A stretch of DNA of 36,210 nucleotides from JABWCQ01 sp964530625 (GCA_964530625.1 CAZHAK010000028.1:1-36210); one strand, 5' to 3'. Shown: positions 8,428 to 17,785, counted from the first letter of the stretch. The notes: generated by a model not told the origin, from the letters alone. Translations and numbers: made by a program.

Positions 8428-10260
8428 TTATCTCATAGTTTTCAAAAAATCACCGATTTGTTCGCACTTCTCGCGACCTGTTTCGTTTCCAAGACTTGCG
8501 GCCCGGCAGTATGCGTTTTTAGCCTGCTCTATGGTTGCTTTGTCCGGGTTTTCCTTCGAGAAGTAATAACTGTCGCCTAAATAGACCCATAAGTCCGCAT
8601 TATTCGGGCAAGCCTTTACTCCTTCCAACAATACAGAAACCGCTGACGCGTAACGCTCGCGCTTCAAGTCAATATAAGCGTTCAACTGATGTGCGTCGCA
8701 GTTCGCCGGATCACGAGCCAGAACTTTGCCGACCGCGTCTCGAGCCTTGTCGTACTGCTTGGTTTCGATATAGCTGTTTACCAAAATCAAACCATACTTG
8801 TCCAGCATCGCGTTGTCCGCTGAAAGTGCATCCAGATACTCAGCCAAACTGGCCTGATTATTCATCCGTTGAAGAAGACTGATCTTGCGCGTCACATCGC
8901 TTGCTGATTCCGGTGTTACGTCAAGCTGCTTCTCTGTGTAGGTGAGGGCCGAGTCGAGCTGGCCAATTTTATCGAAAGCGCGGGCAATATTCGCGTAGAC
9001 GTCCTGCGACAAGCTAATCTCCGGGTTCTGCGATACCGCATGTTCCATCGCCGCGATCGCAAGCTGAAGCAGTTCCCGCCTGAGCGGGCCCTTGTCATCC
9101 AAGCTTGCGTTTGGTGCCAGCAGAGCAGACGAGGCAGACTTATAACGTGTAGAAAGCTCTGTCTTCAAGGCAGCGTTGGCCGGATCGTCAGCCGTTTTTG
9201 CAAGCTCAGCATATTCCGCTGCCTGCGAATCATACTCTTCAGATGTGCGGGCACGGCTTTCCGCAGAAATCGAATCCCCCAACGCGAGATAAAAAGTTGA
9301 CCTGCCTACGAAGTACTCGGCTTCAGCCAGTGACAATGCAATGTCCTCGCGATCCGGCTTCAGCCGAAGAGCCTTTCTAAGTGGCTTGACTGCCGCCGCA
9401 TAGAAATTTTTCTTCTCAGCTTTCGACAAGTCTACATAGCTGCGGCCAAGCCAGTAGTTTACTAAGAAATTGTCCGGAGTCTTTTCCACCGCCTTGGCAA
9501 ATTCTCCCGCGGCCTCCGCGAATCGTTTGGCCGCGTGACGCAGACGCCCACGCAGATAATCCACCTGCTGATTGTCCGGGTCGCGCTCCTGAACGATCTT
9601 GAACAACTTATCGGCTTCATCGTACTCTTTAAGAGTCAATAAAACTTGTCCGTACTCAAACGCGATATCCGGGTTCCCCTCATCCAGACTCCACGCCACT
9701 GCGTAATTGTCCTTCGCCAGCGCGATCACGTTCGCGTTGTTATAAATACGCGCAAGCATCAAGGGATACAACGGATTCTTAGGATTCTTTGCCGTGGCGC
9801 TGGCAAGAATCGGAGTCGCTTCACCGATTTTGCCCTGCTTACCTAAAATCAGAGCGCGAGACACTTTGATTTCGTCAATCCTTCCCTTTGGATCTCTTTT
9901 CTCAGCGGCAGAAACGATGCGATCTGCATCGTCAAGCTGATTCATCGCGACAAACAAAGTGGTCAAGTCAACGACCGCTTCTGGTTGCTTGGGATTTAAC
10001 TCCAAAGACCTCTCATAGAAATCGATTGCTGCGACAGTATCCCCCAGAAACAACTCAGCTCGACCCCTAAGGCGCCAAGCTTCATCGTTCTTTGGTTCAA
10101 GGTCCGTGCCTTCTTTGGCAAGAGACTGCACCTCTTCCCACTTGCCGTCTTTGGCAAGTTCACGGGCTAAGTCCAGAGGAGGATTAACTGCGAAGCAGCA
10201 CTGCGGTGCACAGCCCAGGCCGAGCAAAGCGGCTAATATGAGTAAGTATCGAAATTGCAT
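8428..10260 (-). CDS. TPR-repeat lipoprotein at the head of the TonB operon
   Basis: 610 residues. The N-terminus is a lipoprotein-type signal (hydrophobic LLILAALLGLGC, Cys17). Most of the rest is tetratricopeptide repeats in at least two blocks, for example DEAWRLRGRAELFLGDTVAA and PDIAFEYGQVLLTLKEYDEA in the first half and SALTYTEKQLDVTPESAS through CPNNADLWVYLGDSYYF near the end. Such proteins scaffold protein-protein contacts in the periplasm. A TPR protein next to exbB-exbD-exbD-tonB is known in FCB genomes and may link the TonB motor to the envelope. A promoter candidate lies about 60-90 nt upstream. Confidence 0.85.
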   Translation of the reverse strand: MQFRYLLILAALLGLGCAPQCCFAVNPPLDLARELAKDGKWEEVQSLAKEGTDLEPKNDEAWRLRGRAELFLGDTVAAIDFYERSLELNPKQPEAVVDLTTLFVAMNQLDDADRIVSAAEKRDPKGRIDEIKVSRALILGKQGKIGEATPILASATAKNPKNPLYPLMLARIYNNANVIALAKDNYAVAWSLDEGNPDIAFEYGQVLLTLKEYDEADKLFKIVQERDPDNQQVDYLRGRLRHAAKRFAEAAGEFAKAVEKTPDNFLVNYWLGRSYVDLSKAEKKNFYAAAVKPLRKALRLKPDREDIALSLAEAEYFVGRSTFYLALGDSISAESRARTSEEYDSQAAEYAELAKTADDPANAALKTELSTRYKSASSALLAPNASLDDKGPLRRELLQLAIAAMEHAVSQNPEISLSQDVYANIARAFDKIGQLDSALTYTEKQLDVTPESASDVTRKISLLQRMNNQASLAEYLDALSADNAMLDKYGLILVNSYIETKQYDKARDAVGKVLARDPANCDAHQLNAYIDLKRERYASAVSVLLEGVKACPNNADLWVYLGDSYYFSKENPDKATIEQAKNAYCRAASLGNETGREKCEQIGDFLKTMR

Positions 10261-10322
10261 GCGGTTTGAGCAAATGTCCCCGTAGATGCTGGGGATCGAA
10301 AGGAAGCTGAGGAATTAAGACC

Positions 10323-10353
10323 CAAATATACCCAACCAAAGCAAAAAGAGCAA
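10323..10353 (-). promoter_or_regulatory. Predicted promoter of the TPR-exbBDD-tonB operon
   Basis: On the minus strand, TTGCTC and TATATT are separated by exactly 17 nt. The -10 with its flank reads TATATTTG, an exact fit to the Bacteroidetes-type TAnnTTTG element. This puts the transcription start near 10316 and a leader of about 55 nt before the ATG at 10260. Prediction from sequence only. Confidence 0.45.
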
Positions 10354-10413
10354 GTTAGCATACAATCGAGCCGCTTTTTTCTACAATTTCCTTCCACCCC
10401 CAATTTTATTTTC

Positions 10414-10444
10414 AAGCATCGTATTATATTATTTTACAATGCTT
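10414..10444 (-). terminator. AT-rich stem-loop at the ctpA stop codon
   Basis: Inverted repeat beginning at the stop codon: AAGCAT/ATGCTT, one mismatch, then GTA/TAC, with an 11-nt AT loop. No uninterrupted U-run follows. It could end or stabilise the obg-dprA-glmU-ctpA transcript ahead of the next promoter. Confidence 0.3.
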
Positions 10445-12072
10445 TACTGATTGTTGTTCGGACGAGGCTTGGCAGAGGACGAGGCCAAGGACTTTGCCTG
10501 TTCAAACATTCCTAATGCGGCCTGCACTTGCTCGTCATCCTGAATTCGAATCAGATTGTAAATATCGCGATTATTAAACACGAGGCCCGCGATTTCGCCT
10601 TTAATTTGCATCTTGGTGAACCAAAGGTCCTGCTCCCAGCGAGGTTCGTCTATTTCTACCTCCCGCGTCGAGCACATTGACTTGAACTCTTCAAGCATTT
10701 CGTCACTGACCATGAAATCTCGTGCGAAACTCTCATGCTCCGGTGTGATGTTCGGGTGCTTGACCACGTAATCAGACGCGTACTCAAAATACATCCGCTT
10801 GCTGAAGAGTTTCGCCGTTAACGTATTGGTCTTGCTCGGAGCCACCGTGCTGTCCGGTGTAATGCCCCCGCCGCCATATACCACCCTGCCACCGTCGGTC
10901 TTGAACGTCTCACGCGGAGTGGTATCCTGCTCGGCGACGTCCGGCGCGTTCGGATCGTCGTCGTCACGGCCTTCCATCACATACTCCGCGAATCCCTTGT
11001 CATACGGACGTTGAATCAGCCTGCCTGTCGGAGTGTAATAACGTGCCGTGGTGATGCGAACAACCGAGCCGTCCGGCATGGGATAGGGCGTTTGCACTAA
11101 TCCTTTACCAAAGCTTACTTGTCCAACTACCAACCCGCGATCATGATCCTGAATTGCTCCAGCCACGATTTCTGAGGCGGACGCGCTGCCGTGATTGATC
11201 AACACTACCAGCGGCATGTCATATTTTGCCCCGAGGCCTGTAGAGCGAAACTCAGAATTCGACTTTCCTGTACGGCCCTTCGTATAAACCAGCAGCATAT
11301 CTTTGCGCGGCATAAACAAATCCGCAACTCGCCACGCTTGATCCAAGTATCCACCAGGGTTGCCGCGCAGGTCAAGTATCAACCGCTGCATCCCGGCGGC
11401 TCCAAGACTGTCGAGAGCCGTGACCACTTCGTCCGTGGTCGTTGATGTGAATTGGTTGATCCGCACATATCCCGTCTCATTATCCGGCATCATAAACGAA
11501 GCGCCCACTGAGTAAATAGGAATCTTGTCCCGAACAATTTCAAATTCAAGCGGCACTTCAACAGAAGGGCGCTCGATAGTCACTCTGACCGAAGTGCCCT
11601 TTTCCCCGCGCAGCTTTTCAAATACTTCTTCATTCGAGATCGCATAAGCCGACAATCCGTCTATCCGCGTAATCTTGTCCCCCGCGCGAATCCCCAAGCG
11701 ATCCGCCGGAGTCCCGGGAATCGGCGAGATCACGGTCAGCCAATCGTTCTGAATCGTAAACTGAATCCCGATCCCTTCAAAATCACCTCGAAACTGCTCG
11801 GCGATTTTCTTCTGTTGATCCGCAGGAATATAAACCGAGTGCGGATCAAGTTCCTTGAGCAAACCTACAATCGCACCCTCCAAGAGCTTTGCCGCATCAG
11901 GATCTTCGACATAGTTATCCCGCACTGCACGCAGAATGTAGTTCAGCTTGTTCAGTTGCATATTGACGTCGCCAGGATTGTCCGCAAAGAGCAACGGCCC
12001 CCACAACAAACCCGAACCGACGATCATGATACCCAGGACCGCCATCGCATAGTAGTTTCTGGATCGCTTCAA
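10444..12072 (-). CDS. ctpA: C-terminal processing peptidase, family S41 (CtpA/Prc type)
   Basis: 542 residues. An N-terminal membrane anchor or signal (about 9-29) places the enzyme in the periplasm. A PDZ domain follows (about 98-170; GIGIQFTIQNDWLTVISPIP, GDKITRIDG), then the S41 protease core. The Ser/Lys dyad is visible: GSASASEIVAG with Ser298, and FGKG with Lys323, the 25-residue spacing typical of the family. LILDLRGNPGGYLDQA (231-246) is the other signature. The roughly 150-residue C-terminal extension has no motif I recognise. The start is TTG at 12072, one base after the stop of the GlmU-like gene, with GGAG 7 nt upstream; ATG at codon 10 is an alternative. Confidence 0.93.
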   Translation of the reverse strand: MKRSRNYYAMAVLGIMIVGSGLLWGPLLFADNPGDVNMQLNKLNYILRAVRDNYVEDPDAAKLLEGAIVGLLKELDPHSVYIPADQQKKIAEQFRGDFEGIGIQFTIQNDWLTVISPIPGTPADRLGIRAGDKITRIDGLSAYAISNEEVFEKLRGEKGTSVRVTIERPSVEVPLEFEIVRDKIPIYSVGASFMMPDNETGYVRINQFTSTTTDEVVTALDSLGAAGMQRLILDLRGNPGGYLDQAWRVADLFMPRKDMLLVYTKGRTGKSNSEFRSTGLGAKYDMPLVVLINHGSASASEIVAGAIQDHDRGLVVGQVSFGKGLVQTPYPMPDGSVVRITTARYYTPTGRLIQRPYDKGFAEYVMEGRDDDDPNAPDVAEQDTTPRETFKTDGGRVVYGGGGITPDSTVAPSKTNTLTAKLFSKRMYFEYASDYVVKHPNITPEHESFARDFMVSDEMLEEFKSMCSTREVEIDEPRWEQDLWFTKMQIKGEIAGLVFNNRDIYNLIRIQDDEQVQAALGMFEQAKSLASSSAKPRPNNNQ

Positions 12073-12073
12073 T

Positions 12074-13372
12074 CTATTTCTCCTGCTTTATAATGTTCGA
12101 GTAATGCTCCGTTAGCAACTCGACCTCCGCCTTCGATATCTCCCGTCCTCGTCGCTTTACGGCGATGCGGGCCGAATCCAATGTCCTGTCAAGCGGCTCC
12201 ACGTGGAAGCCGTCATTTCCACCCCAAGAGAAGCTGCGAATGAACCGGGGCGGAAATCCACCGCCATACACATTCGCCGCTACTCCAACCACGCTCCCGG
12301 TGTTAAACATCGTGTTGATTCCGGTCTTAACATGGTCTCCGCAAAGCAGTCCGACAAACTGTTTGCCACTATCCACGAGTTTCTGATTCAATTTAACTTT
12401 GATTGGGCCGTAATCGTTGCGCAAGTTTGATACTGTCGTATCCGCGCCGAGATTCACCCATTCCCCCAGATGGCTGTTGCCAAGGAATCCCGCGTGCTGC
12501 TTGTTGCAATAGCCTTGCATAATCGTTGCGCTTATCTCACCGGAGACTCTGCAATGTGGCCCGAAGCTGGATCCGCCATACAACACCGATCCTGCTTTAA
12601 CTTTGCCATGGTCACCAAAAGCGATCGGCCCTTTGATGTAACAATGCGGTTCCACGGTAACATTCTTTCCGAACCAGATCGGGCCGTCCGAACTGTCTAG
12701 CACGACAGAAGGGAATATGTTAGGCTGATCACCCGCATACACCGGTTTCTCGCCAACATTAGCTACACCCGGCGGAAACGGCAGCAACGGACTTCCTAAG
12801 ACAGCCTCTTCTGCTCCCCCAAAGCCTTTCTGAAGCAGCTTCTCGTTGGAGGCCATATAGTCCCAGATGAATGTTGCCGCTATCCCACCTAAATCCTCAA
12901 CGCACACGCCCCCATCTTCCTGTTTAACGAGAGCTTCGGCAAGCTGGGTTCCTGACAATGACAACAATTTTGAAACTTTTGCACCTTCAACCCGTGCCCA
13001 AAGCACATTGCCCGCGTTGTCCACGACCTTTTTGGACGAATCATGGTTTATTTCGGGTAGGTGAAGCACTCGCCCGTTCAGGAATATCACCGGTTCGCTC
13101 GAGTCTTCCCATTTGTCATCGAAACCGGACATCTCGCAGGCTCTGGCAAGCATATTCTCACGGGGTCTCAGGCTAATCTTGTAGCCCTCCGAGTGGAGAG
13201 CAGATAGCCACTCGCTCATCGGCCCAAGTCCGGCTCGAATCTCCCACGAGGGTCGCAGGACATTCAAGGGAAACAGATTCCCGACAGTCGCAGAGTCCTC
13301 AAAGACAACGAGTTGACGGGCATCAAGCCATTGCGGCGCAAGCAGTCTATGAACGGTGTTAAGCTCGAACAA
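12074..13372 (-). CDS. GlmU-like sugar nucleotidyltransferase / left-handed beta-helix acyltransferase
   Basis: 432 residues resembling the alternative GlmU fusion known from Bacteroidetes-like bacteria. The N-terminal part (LVVFEDSATVGNLFPLNVLR, about 19-38) is a divergent nucleotidyltransferase-type domain. From about residue 205 the chain shows hexapeptide beta-helix features (GPIWFGKNVTVEPHCYIKGP, GKVKAGSVLYGGSSFGPHCR, GVAANVYGGG). In that family the protein is thought to make UDP-N-acetylglucosamine for peptidoglycan and lipopolysaccharide; the exact activity here is inference. It starts at TTG (13372), overlapping the dprA stop by 14 nt, and is followed by ctpA after 1 nt. No classical glmU is in the window. 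Confidence 0.82.
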   Translation of the reverse strand: MFELNTVHRLLAPQWLDARQLVVFEDSATVGNLFPLNVLRPSWEIRAGLGPMSEWLSALHSEGYKISLRPRENMLARACEMSGFDDKWEDSSEPVIFLNGRVLHLPEINHDSSKKVVDNAGNVLWARVEGAKVSKLLSLSGTQLAEALVKQEDGGVCVEDLGGIAATFIWDYMASNEKLLQKGFGGAEEAVLGSPLLPFPPGVANVGEKPVYAGDQPNIFPSVVLDSSDGPIWFGKNVTVEPHCYIKGPIAFGDHGKVKAGSVLYGGSSFGPHCRVSGEISATIMQGYCNKQHAGFLGNSHLGEWVNLGADTTVSNLRNDYGPIKVKLNQKLVDSGKQFVGLLCGDHVKTGINTMFNTGSVVGVAANVYGGGFPPRFIRSFSWGGNDGFHVEPLDRTLDSARIAVKRRGREISKAEVELLTEHYSNIIKQEK

Positions 13373-14462
13373 AGTACTTTCCCGGCAGTTGTTTGATGAA
13401 TCCTTTGAGCTCCATCAGCAGCAGGCGGCTTAAGACTTCGCCTGTCCCCTGCCCTGCTTTCTCGGCCAATAAATCAATATGAATCTTGTCCGCGCCAGGA
13501 ATAATATCCCAGAGTTTTTTCTCAGCCTCGGCCAAGTTTGGAGCGGGAGCAGGTCTTAACTCTGCTGCTCGTGTGGACATCTTCACCAAATCAAGAATGT
13601 CCTGCGGCGAATCAATCAGTGCAGCTCCCTCTTTAATCAGTTCATGGCAGCCTGCAGCCTTGCCGCCCACGATGAACCCGGGAATTGCGCCAACATCTCT
13701 GCTGTAAGAGGCCGCCAATCGAGCGGTTATCAAGGCTCCGGATTTCCCCGGTGCTTCTATCACGATAGTCGCCAACGACAAGCCTGCGATGATTCGATTC
13801 CGCTGAGGAAAGGTGTAGGCAGAAGGCTGCAACCCGGGTGCATATTCCGATATGAGTGCTCCGCCTTGCTCAAGTATCTTGTCGGACAGTGCTTTGTGGC
13901 TCTCAGGATAAATTATGTCTATCCCGCACCCGAACACCGCTTCTGTCAAAATGTTTCGCTCAAGCGCGGTCTGGTGAGCCGCGCCGTCAATCCCGCTTGC
14001 CAATCCGCTGACGACATGAATTCCGGAGCCGCTAAGCCCCCCGATTAACTCCTTGCACGCTCGCTTGCCATAGTCGCTCGCTCTGCGTGTTCCGACAAAA
14101 GCGATGCGCCGAGCGTCCGCTTGCAGGTTCCCCTTGACAAACAACACCGCGGGCGCGTCCTGTTCAAGTTCCTTTAGTATTGGAGGATACTCTTCATCCC
14201 AATAACTGATTAGTCGCGCTCCGCACTCACTGGCAGCAGTAAACTGCTTACGGCCTGCTTCTCCTGTGGGTGATGCCTTGTGAATCGCCTCAATGGCTTT
14301 GTCAGCAATTCGCGGCACGGAGCGAAGCACCCCGTCTCCCGCGCCGAAAACCTTTGACGGCAAGTTTAACTCTTTAACCAGGCGAATCGCTCCCCATGCA
14401 CCGATTCCCGGCACGGCAAGCAGATTCAACAGCGCGATTCTTTCTGCGTCGTTTAGTCCCAC
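13359..14462 (-). CDS. dprA: DNA-processing protein DprA (Smf)
   Basis: 367 residues. DprA binds incoming single-stranded DNA and loads RecA during natural transformation. The N-terminal helical region contains a helix-hairpin-helix-like segment (LLAVPGIGAWGAIRL, about 11-25). The Rossmann core shows IAFVGTRRASDYGKRACKEL, VVSGLASGIDGAAHQTAL, FGCGIDIIYP and TFPQRNRIIAGLS, all strong family marks. A C-terminal winged-helix domain (about 300-367) is present. The start is GTG at 14462, overlapping the obg stop by 10 nt. With a complete type IV pilus locus in the same window, natural competence is plausible; no comEA or comEC is visible. Confidence 0.95.
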   Translation of the reverse strand: MGLNDAERIALLNLLAVPGIGAWGAIRLVKELNLPSKVFGAGDGVLRSVPRIADKAIEAIHKASPTGEAGRKQFTAASECGARLISYWDEEYPPILKELEQDAPAVLFVKGNLQADARRIAFVGTRRASDYGKRACKELIGGLSGSGIHVVSGLASGIDGAAHQTALERNILTEAVFGCGIDIIYPESHKALSDKILEQGGALISEYAPGLQPSAYTFPQRNRIIAGLSLATIVIEAPGKSGALITARLAASYSRDVGAIPGFIVGGKAAGCHELIKEGAALIDSPQDILDLVKMSTRAAELRPAPAPNLAEAEKKLWDIIPGADKIHIDLLAEKAGQGTGEVLSRLLLMELKGFIKQLPGKYFVRA

Positions 14463-15499
14463 TCGCCCTCGATCTCGGCTTCGGTTGGTTGGCTGGGACT
14501 TTCGGGCAATGCGTCGGGTTCCCGAAAAACTCGCGGTGTCGGAGCATCTTCAAGCAGTTTCCACACCTTCTGGATAAGTTCCTCAATTCCGTCATGAGTC
14601 GCAGAAGAAATCGCATGCTTCCACGGGCCATTCGGGAGCTTGGCACCCTCTTCGAGCAAGTCTGTCTTGGACAACACAGTGATGCTCGGGCGCTTCAGCA
14701 AATCCGGATTCCAACTCTTCAGTTCTGCCTTCAAAACCTTCAGATCCGCCTTGATATCAGCACTCGTACAATCTAACAAGAACAACAAGACCCGGGTTCG
14801 CTCGACATGTCTGAGAAACTCAAAACCTAAACCCTTTCCGCCTGACGCGCCTTCAATCAATCCCGGCAGGTCGGCCAATACAAAACCCGTGTACTCGGAG
14901 GGCCTGACGATTCCTAAATTCGGAGAAAGAGTCGTGAATGGATAAGATGCAATCTTTGGTCGCGCCGCTGTCAATACAGAGAGCAGAGTTGACTTGCCTG
15001 CGTTGGGCAGTCCCACCAGCCCCACGTCTGCAACCAAGCGCAATTCAAGCAAAAGATTGTGTTCAGCTCCGGGCTTGCCTAAGGTTGCTTTGCGCGGAGC
15101 CTGGTTGCGGGGCGTTGCAAAATTGTAGTTCCCTTTTCCGCCCTTGCCCCCTGCCGCGATGCAGACACGCTGACCCGCCTCGGAGAGATCCGTCACCAAC
15201 CCTTCTTCCGAATAGACTTGAGTTCCGACAGGAAGTTTAATCTCGATATCTTTTCCGTTCCGGCCCGTGCACTTCTTCCGGCCACCCATTTCTCCGTGTT
15301 CTGCCTTGAATTCGACTTGATGGCGCAGATCCATCAACGTGTGTAGCTGAGGCTCCGCGACAAGGTAAACTGACCCGCCGTCTCCGCCGTCACCACCGTC
15401 CGGCCCGCCCAGCGGGCGAAAAGCCTCTCGCAGAAACGACACACGACCGTCTCCGCCGTTGCCGGCTCTGACATAAATTTTTGCGCGATCTACAAACAC
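14453..15499 (-). CDS. obg: GTPase Obg/CgtA
   Basis: 348 residues. Essential ribosome-associated GTPase involved in 50S assembly and stress control. The Gly-rich Obg fold (about 1-158; AGNGGDGRVSFLREAF, GPDGGDGGDGGSV) is followed by the G domain with G1 GLPNAGKST (163-171), switch I FTTLSPNLG, G3 DLPGLIEG and G4 SKTD. The short acidic tail replaces the C-terminal OCT domain of some relatives. The start is GTG at 15499; the ribosome-binding site is weak. First gene of a compact obg-dprA-glmU-like-ctpA run. Confidence 0.96.
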   Translation of the reverse strand: MFVDRAKIYVRAGNGGDGRVSFLREAFRPLGGPDGGDGGDGGSVYLVAEPQLHTLMDLRHQVEFKAEHGEMGGRKKCTGRNGKDIEIKLPVGTQVYSEEGLVTDLSEAGQRVCIAAGGKGGKGNYNFATPRNQAPRKATLGKPGAEHNLLLELRLVADVGLVGLPNAGKSTLLSVLTAARPKIASYPFTTLSPNLGIVRPSEYTGFVLADLPGLIEGASGGKGLGFEFLRHVERTRVLLFLLDCTSADIKADLKVLKAELKSWNPDLLKRPSITVLSKTDLLEEGAKLPNGPWKHAISSATHDGIEELIQKVWKLLEDAPTPRVFREPDALPESPSQPTEAEIEGEWD

Positions 15500-15539
15500 G
15501 GTGTTCTTTGGATTAAAAGTGACGAGAGGATAAATGCAG

Positions 15540-15575
15540 TGGGGCCGGGTGCGCTTTGGTTCACACCCGGCCCCA
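15540..15575 (-). terminator. Strong GC-rich stem-loop after the T9SS exoprotein gene
   Basis: A 12-bp perfect stem (arm GGGGCCGGGTG plus one closing pair) with a 12-nt loop, about 40 nt after the stop. A small hairpin CTGACT-GAA-AGTCAG lies between them at 15596-15610. No U-tract follows. It may act as a terminator or protect the 3' end. Confidence 0.55.
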
Positions 15576-15616
15576 ACAAAGGACTCAAACAGAATCTGAC
15601 TGAAAGTCAGGCCAGA

Positions 15617-17662
15617 TTACTTCATCAACACCATCTTGCGAGTGGAGCTGATGCCGTTAGCTTCGAGACGGTACATGTACACGCCGCTGGCCAAGTTTGA
15701 TGCGTCAAACGAATAAGTATGCGCACCGGCAGACAGCGCTTCGCCGCCAACCAAAGTGGCAACCACTTCACCTAACACGTTGAAAACCTTCAGCGAGACC
15801 TTCGAGGAGTTCACGAGGTCAAACTGAATATTCGTCGTCGGGTTGAACGGATTCGGATAGTTTTGGAACAACTGGAACGCGGTCGGCAGCGAATTGTGGC
15901 CGCCACGAACCGCCGTTCCGGCACACGGATCATCCGGATCAAACGGAAGTGCACCCGTGCCAACGCCTTGACTGCCGTCCACGTGCAATGACGGGGTCGT
16001 CCAGTCACGCATTGCACCCCACGTCAAATCAGCAAGCGGAATCCGCTGGTAATAGACGTTGTTTAAGGTCGTGCAACCTTCAGTCTGCGGAACACCGCCG
16101 ACGTCCAAGTCAAGGACGTACTCGAGGTGCAAATAGCCCGCGCCGCCATCGTAGGTAACCAGCGAGTTCATCGTCTGGTCGCGTTCATGCAAACACTCGC
16201 CGCATGCTGCGCCAACAGGAGTAACCGTTGAGGTCAAATTAATCGGCTCGTACCACGTACGTCCGTTGTTGCATGAAGCGGCCAACATAACGTCGGCGCT
16301 CATGAAATAATTGGCCGAATACTGAGTCGAGTCATGCTGAATAAACGAGCAATACAACCAACCGGTCGCCGTGTCAAACGCCATGCTCGGGCGCTGTACC
16401 ATCAACTGCCACGCGTTGTCGCCTAACAGGCTATCACCATCTGAGAAATAGGCAAACTGATTATGGTTGACGATACACGAAAACTCATCCGTGTTCTCTC
16501 CCCAATGCCAAATGCTCGACAAGTTGATGTAGGCCGTCGTATCCGGAAGTGGAATCGTTGATCCCAGAATCCCATAGGCATATAAAGTGCGGGTGGTAAA
16601 CGCTACGTGAATGTTGTCGTCATAGTCAAACTCAACATCCAAACAGGTGTAGGGACGAAGAGTGTCGCCGTTGCACGCCATGGTATCCTGCGAGGCACAA
16701 TTCAGATCCGGTTCGATCCAGTTCGTCAAGTCAATCGGAGGAGCCCAATTCATACCGCCGTCCTCTGAAATCACAAGCATCAAGTTGTTGTCAATCTGTG
16801 TCAAACCGCCTTCGCCACCACGCGAATCGTTGAACACAACTGCGACGCGGTCCGAAACGGGCGACGCCGCCACGTCCGGAGCAATCACTTCGCCAACGCC
16901 AAGTATGATGTAGGGATCACCCGTGCTGAACGTCGTGAACTCCACGGACTCGCCGAATCCTTGGTTGTAAACAGGAGTAGCCTTCCAGTAGTGATAACCT
17001 TGGTCGGTATCAGGATCTGACGTCGAAACGCCATGAAGCGTGCCGTCTGTATCGCGCGTAACTTTGGGCCAAATTACCGCAGCCGTACCCCATTCACCTG
17101 GTGAAAAGGGGGTGAAAGCGCCAGCAGCTCCCTGGAAGTCAATTGAGACATGGGTAGCGATGTTTGCACAACCGGGGCAAGTGGAGTGAAAAGATGGAAA
17201 TGAGAATCCGTTGTTCAGCACCGCGTTGGTCACATAACCGGCACGGGCGCTGTTCGACGGCACACCACCGTCATCAATCAACTCTTGCCAATCCGATGTG
17301 TTCGGATCCCAGCAATTGTAATAGGCGTCACGCAAAGTGAAAGCCTCGTCTCTGCCGTTCATCCAGGTCACGTGAACGAAACCAAGATCGTCGACACCGA
17401 TCATGCGGCCTGCTGTGCCGTTGTGCTGGTAGTCATAGTATGTTGTACCAGCTACGTACTGATCGCCAATAACGTCCAAAGAACGCGTGAATGGCGTGCG
17501 ATTGACAACTTGAGTCGGGACATTCAGTCCTTCACTACTGTTGCCTACGATGGGGGTCTTGTGGCTCAGGTCAACTCGCTTATTTGCCGAACTCGTCGCA
17601 GCAGCAAAAGCTGATACGGCAAACGACATTACGAGAGCAAAAACCAAGTACTTCTTGATCAT
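15617..17662 (-). CDS. Secreted protein with type IX secretion (type A) C-terminal sorting domain
   Basis: 681 residues. A Sec signal peptide (MIKKYLVFALVMSFAVSAFA) and a strong ribosome-binding site (AAGGGAG) mark the start. The body is rich in Trp, Tyr and Asp with recurrent beta-strand patterns such as DNNLMLVISEDGGMNWAPPI and ASCNNGRTWYEPI, the Asp-box look of sialidase/BNR-type beta-propellers; the ligand is unknown. The last ~80 residues are a type A sorting domain: NYPNPFNPTT, then KVFNVLGEVVATLV and SGVYMYRLEANG. This directs export through the type IX system and surface release or anchoring. Paired Cys motifs (CPGC, CGEC) suggest disulfides or a metal site. The gene stands alone between pilD and obg with its own promoter candidate and 3' stem-loop. 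Confidence 0.88.
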   Translation of the reverse strand: MIKKYLVFALVMSFAVSAFAAATSSANKRVDLSHKTPIVGNSSEGLNVPTQVVNRTPFTRSLDVIGDQYVAGTTYYDYQHNGTAGRMIGVDDLGFVHVTWMNGRDEAFTLRDAYYNCWDPNTSDWQELIDDGGVPSNSARAGYVTNAVLNNGFSFPSFHSTCPGCANIATHVSIDFQGAAGAFTPFSPGEWGTAAVIWPKVTRDTDGTLHGVSTSDPDTDQGYHYWKATPVYNQGFGESVEFTTFSTGDPYIILGVGEVIAPDVAASPVSDRVAVVFNDSRGGEGGLTQIDNNLMLVISEDGGMNWAPPIDLTNWIEPDLNCASQDTMACNGDTLRPYTCLDVEFDYDDNIHVAFTTRTLYAYGILGSTIPLPDTTAYINLSSIWHWGENTDEFSCIVNHNQFAYFSDGDSLLGDNAWQLMVQRPSMAFDTATGWLYCSFIQHDSTQYSANYFMSADVMLAASCNNGRTWYEPINLTSTVTPVGAACGECLHERDQTMNSLVTYDGGAGYLHLEYVLDLDVGGVPQTEGCTTLNNVYYQRIPLADLTWGAMRDWTTPSLHVDGSQGVGTGALPFDPDDPCAGTAVRGGHNSLPTAFQLFQNYPNPFNPTTNIQFDLVNSSKVSLKVFNVLGEVVATLVGGEALSAGAHTYSFDASNLASGVYMYRLEANGISSTRKMVLMK

Positions 17663-17748
17663 GGGAAACTCCCTTTCTTGCGCCTGCTGTTTAGGCAGGT
17701 GTCTATGCAGGTGAATTGTTAAAAAGTTGCAATGTCAGGATTCGTAAC

Positions 17749-17777
17749 AAATTACACAGCAACTTCTAAAAAGTCAA
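17749..17777 (-). promoter_or_regulatory. Predicted promoter of the T9SS exoprotein gene
   Basis: Minus-strand TTGACT and TAATTT separated by exactly 17 nt, in the 123-nt gap between pilD and this gene. The predicted start near 17742 gives a leader of about 80 nt. The -35 is good, the -10 mediocre. Confidence 0.35.
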
Positions 17778-17785
17778 GTGTATCT

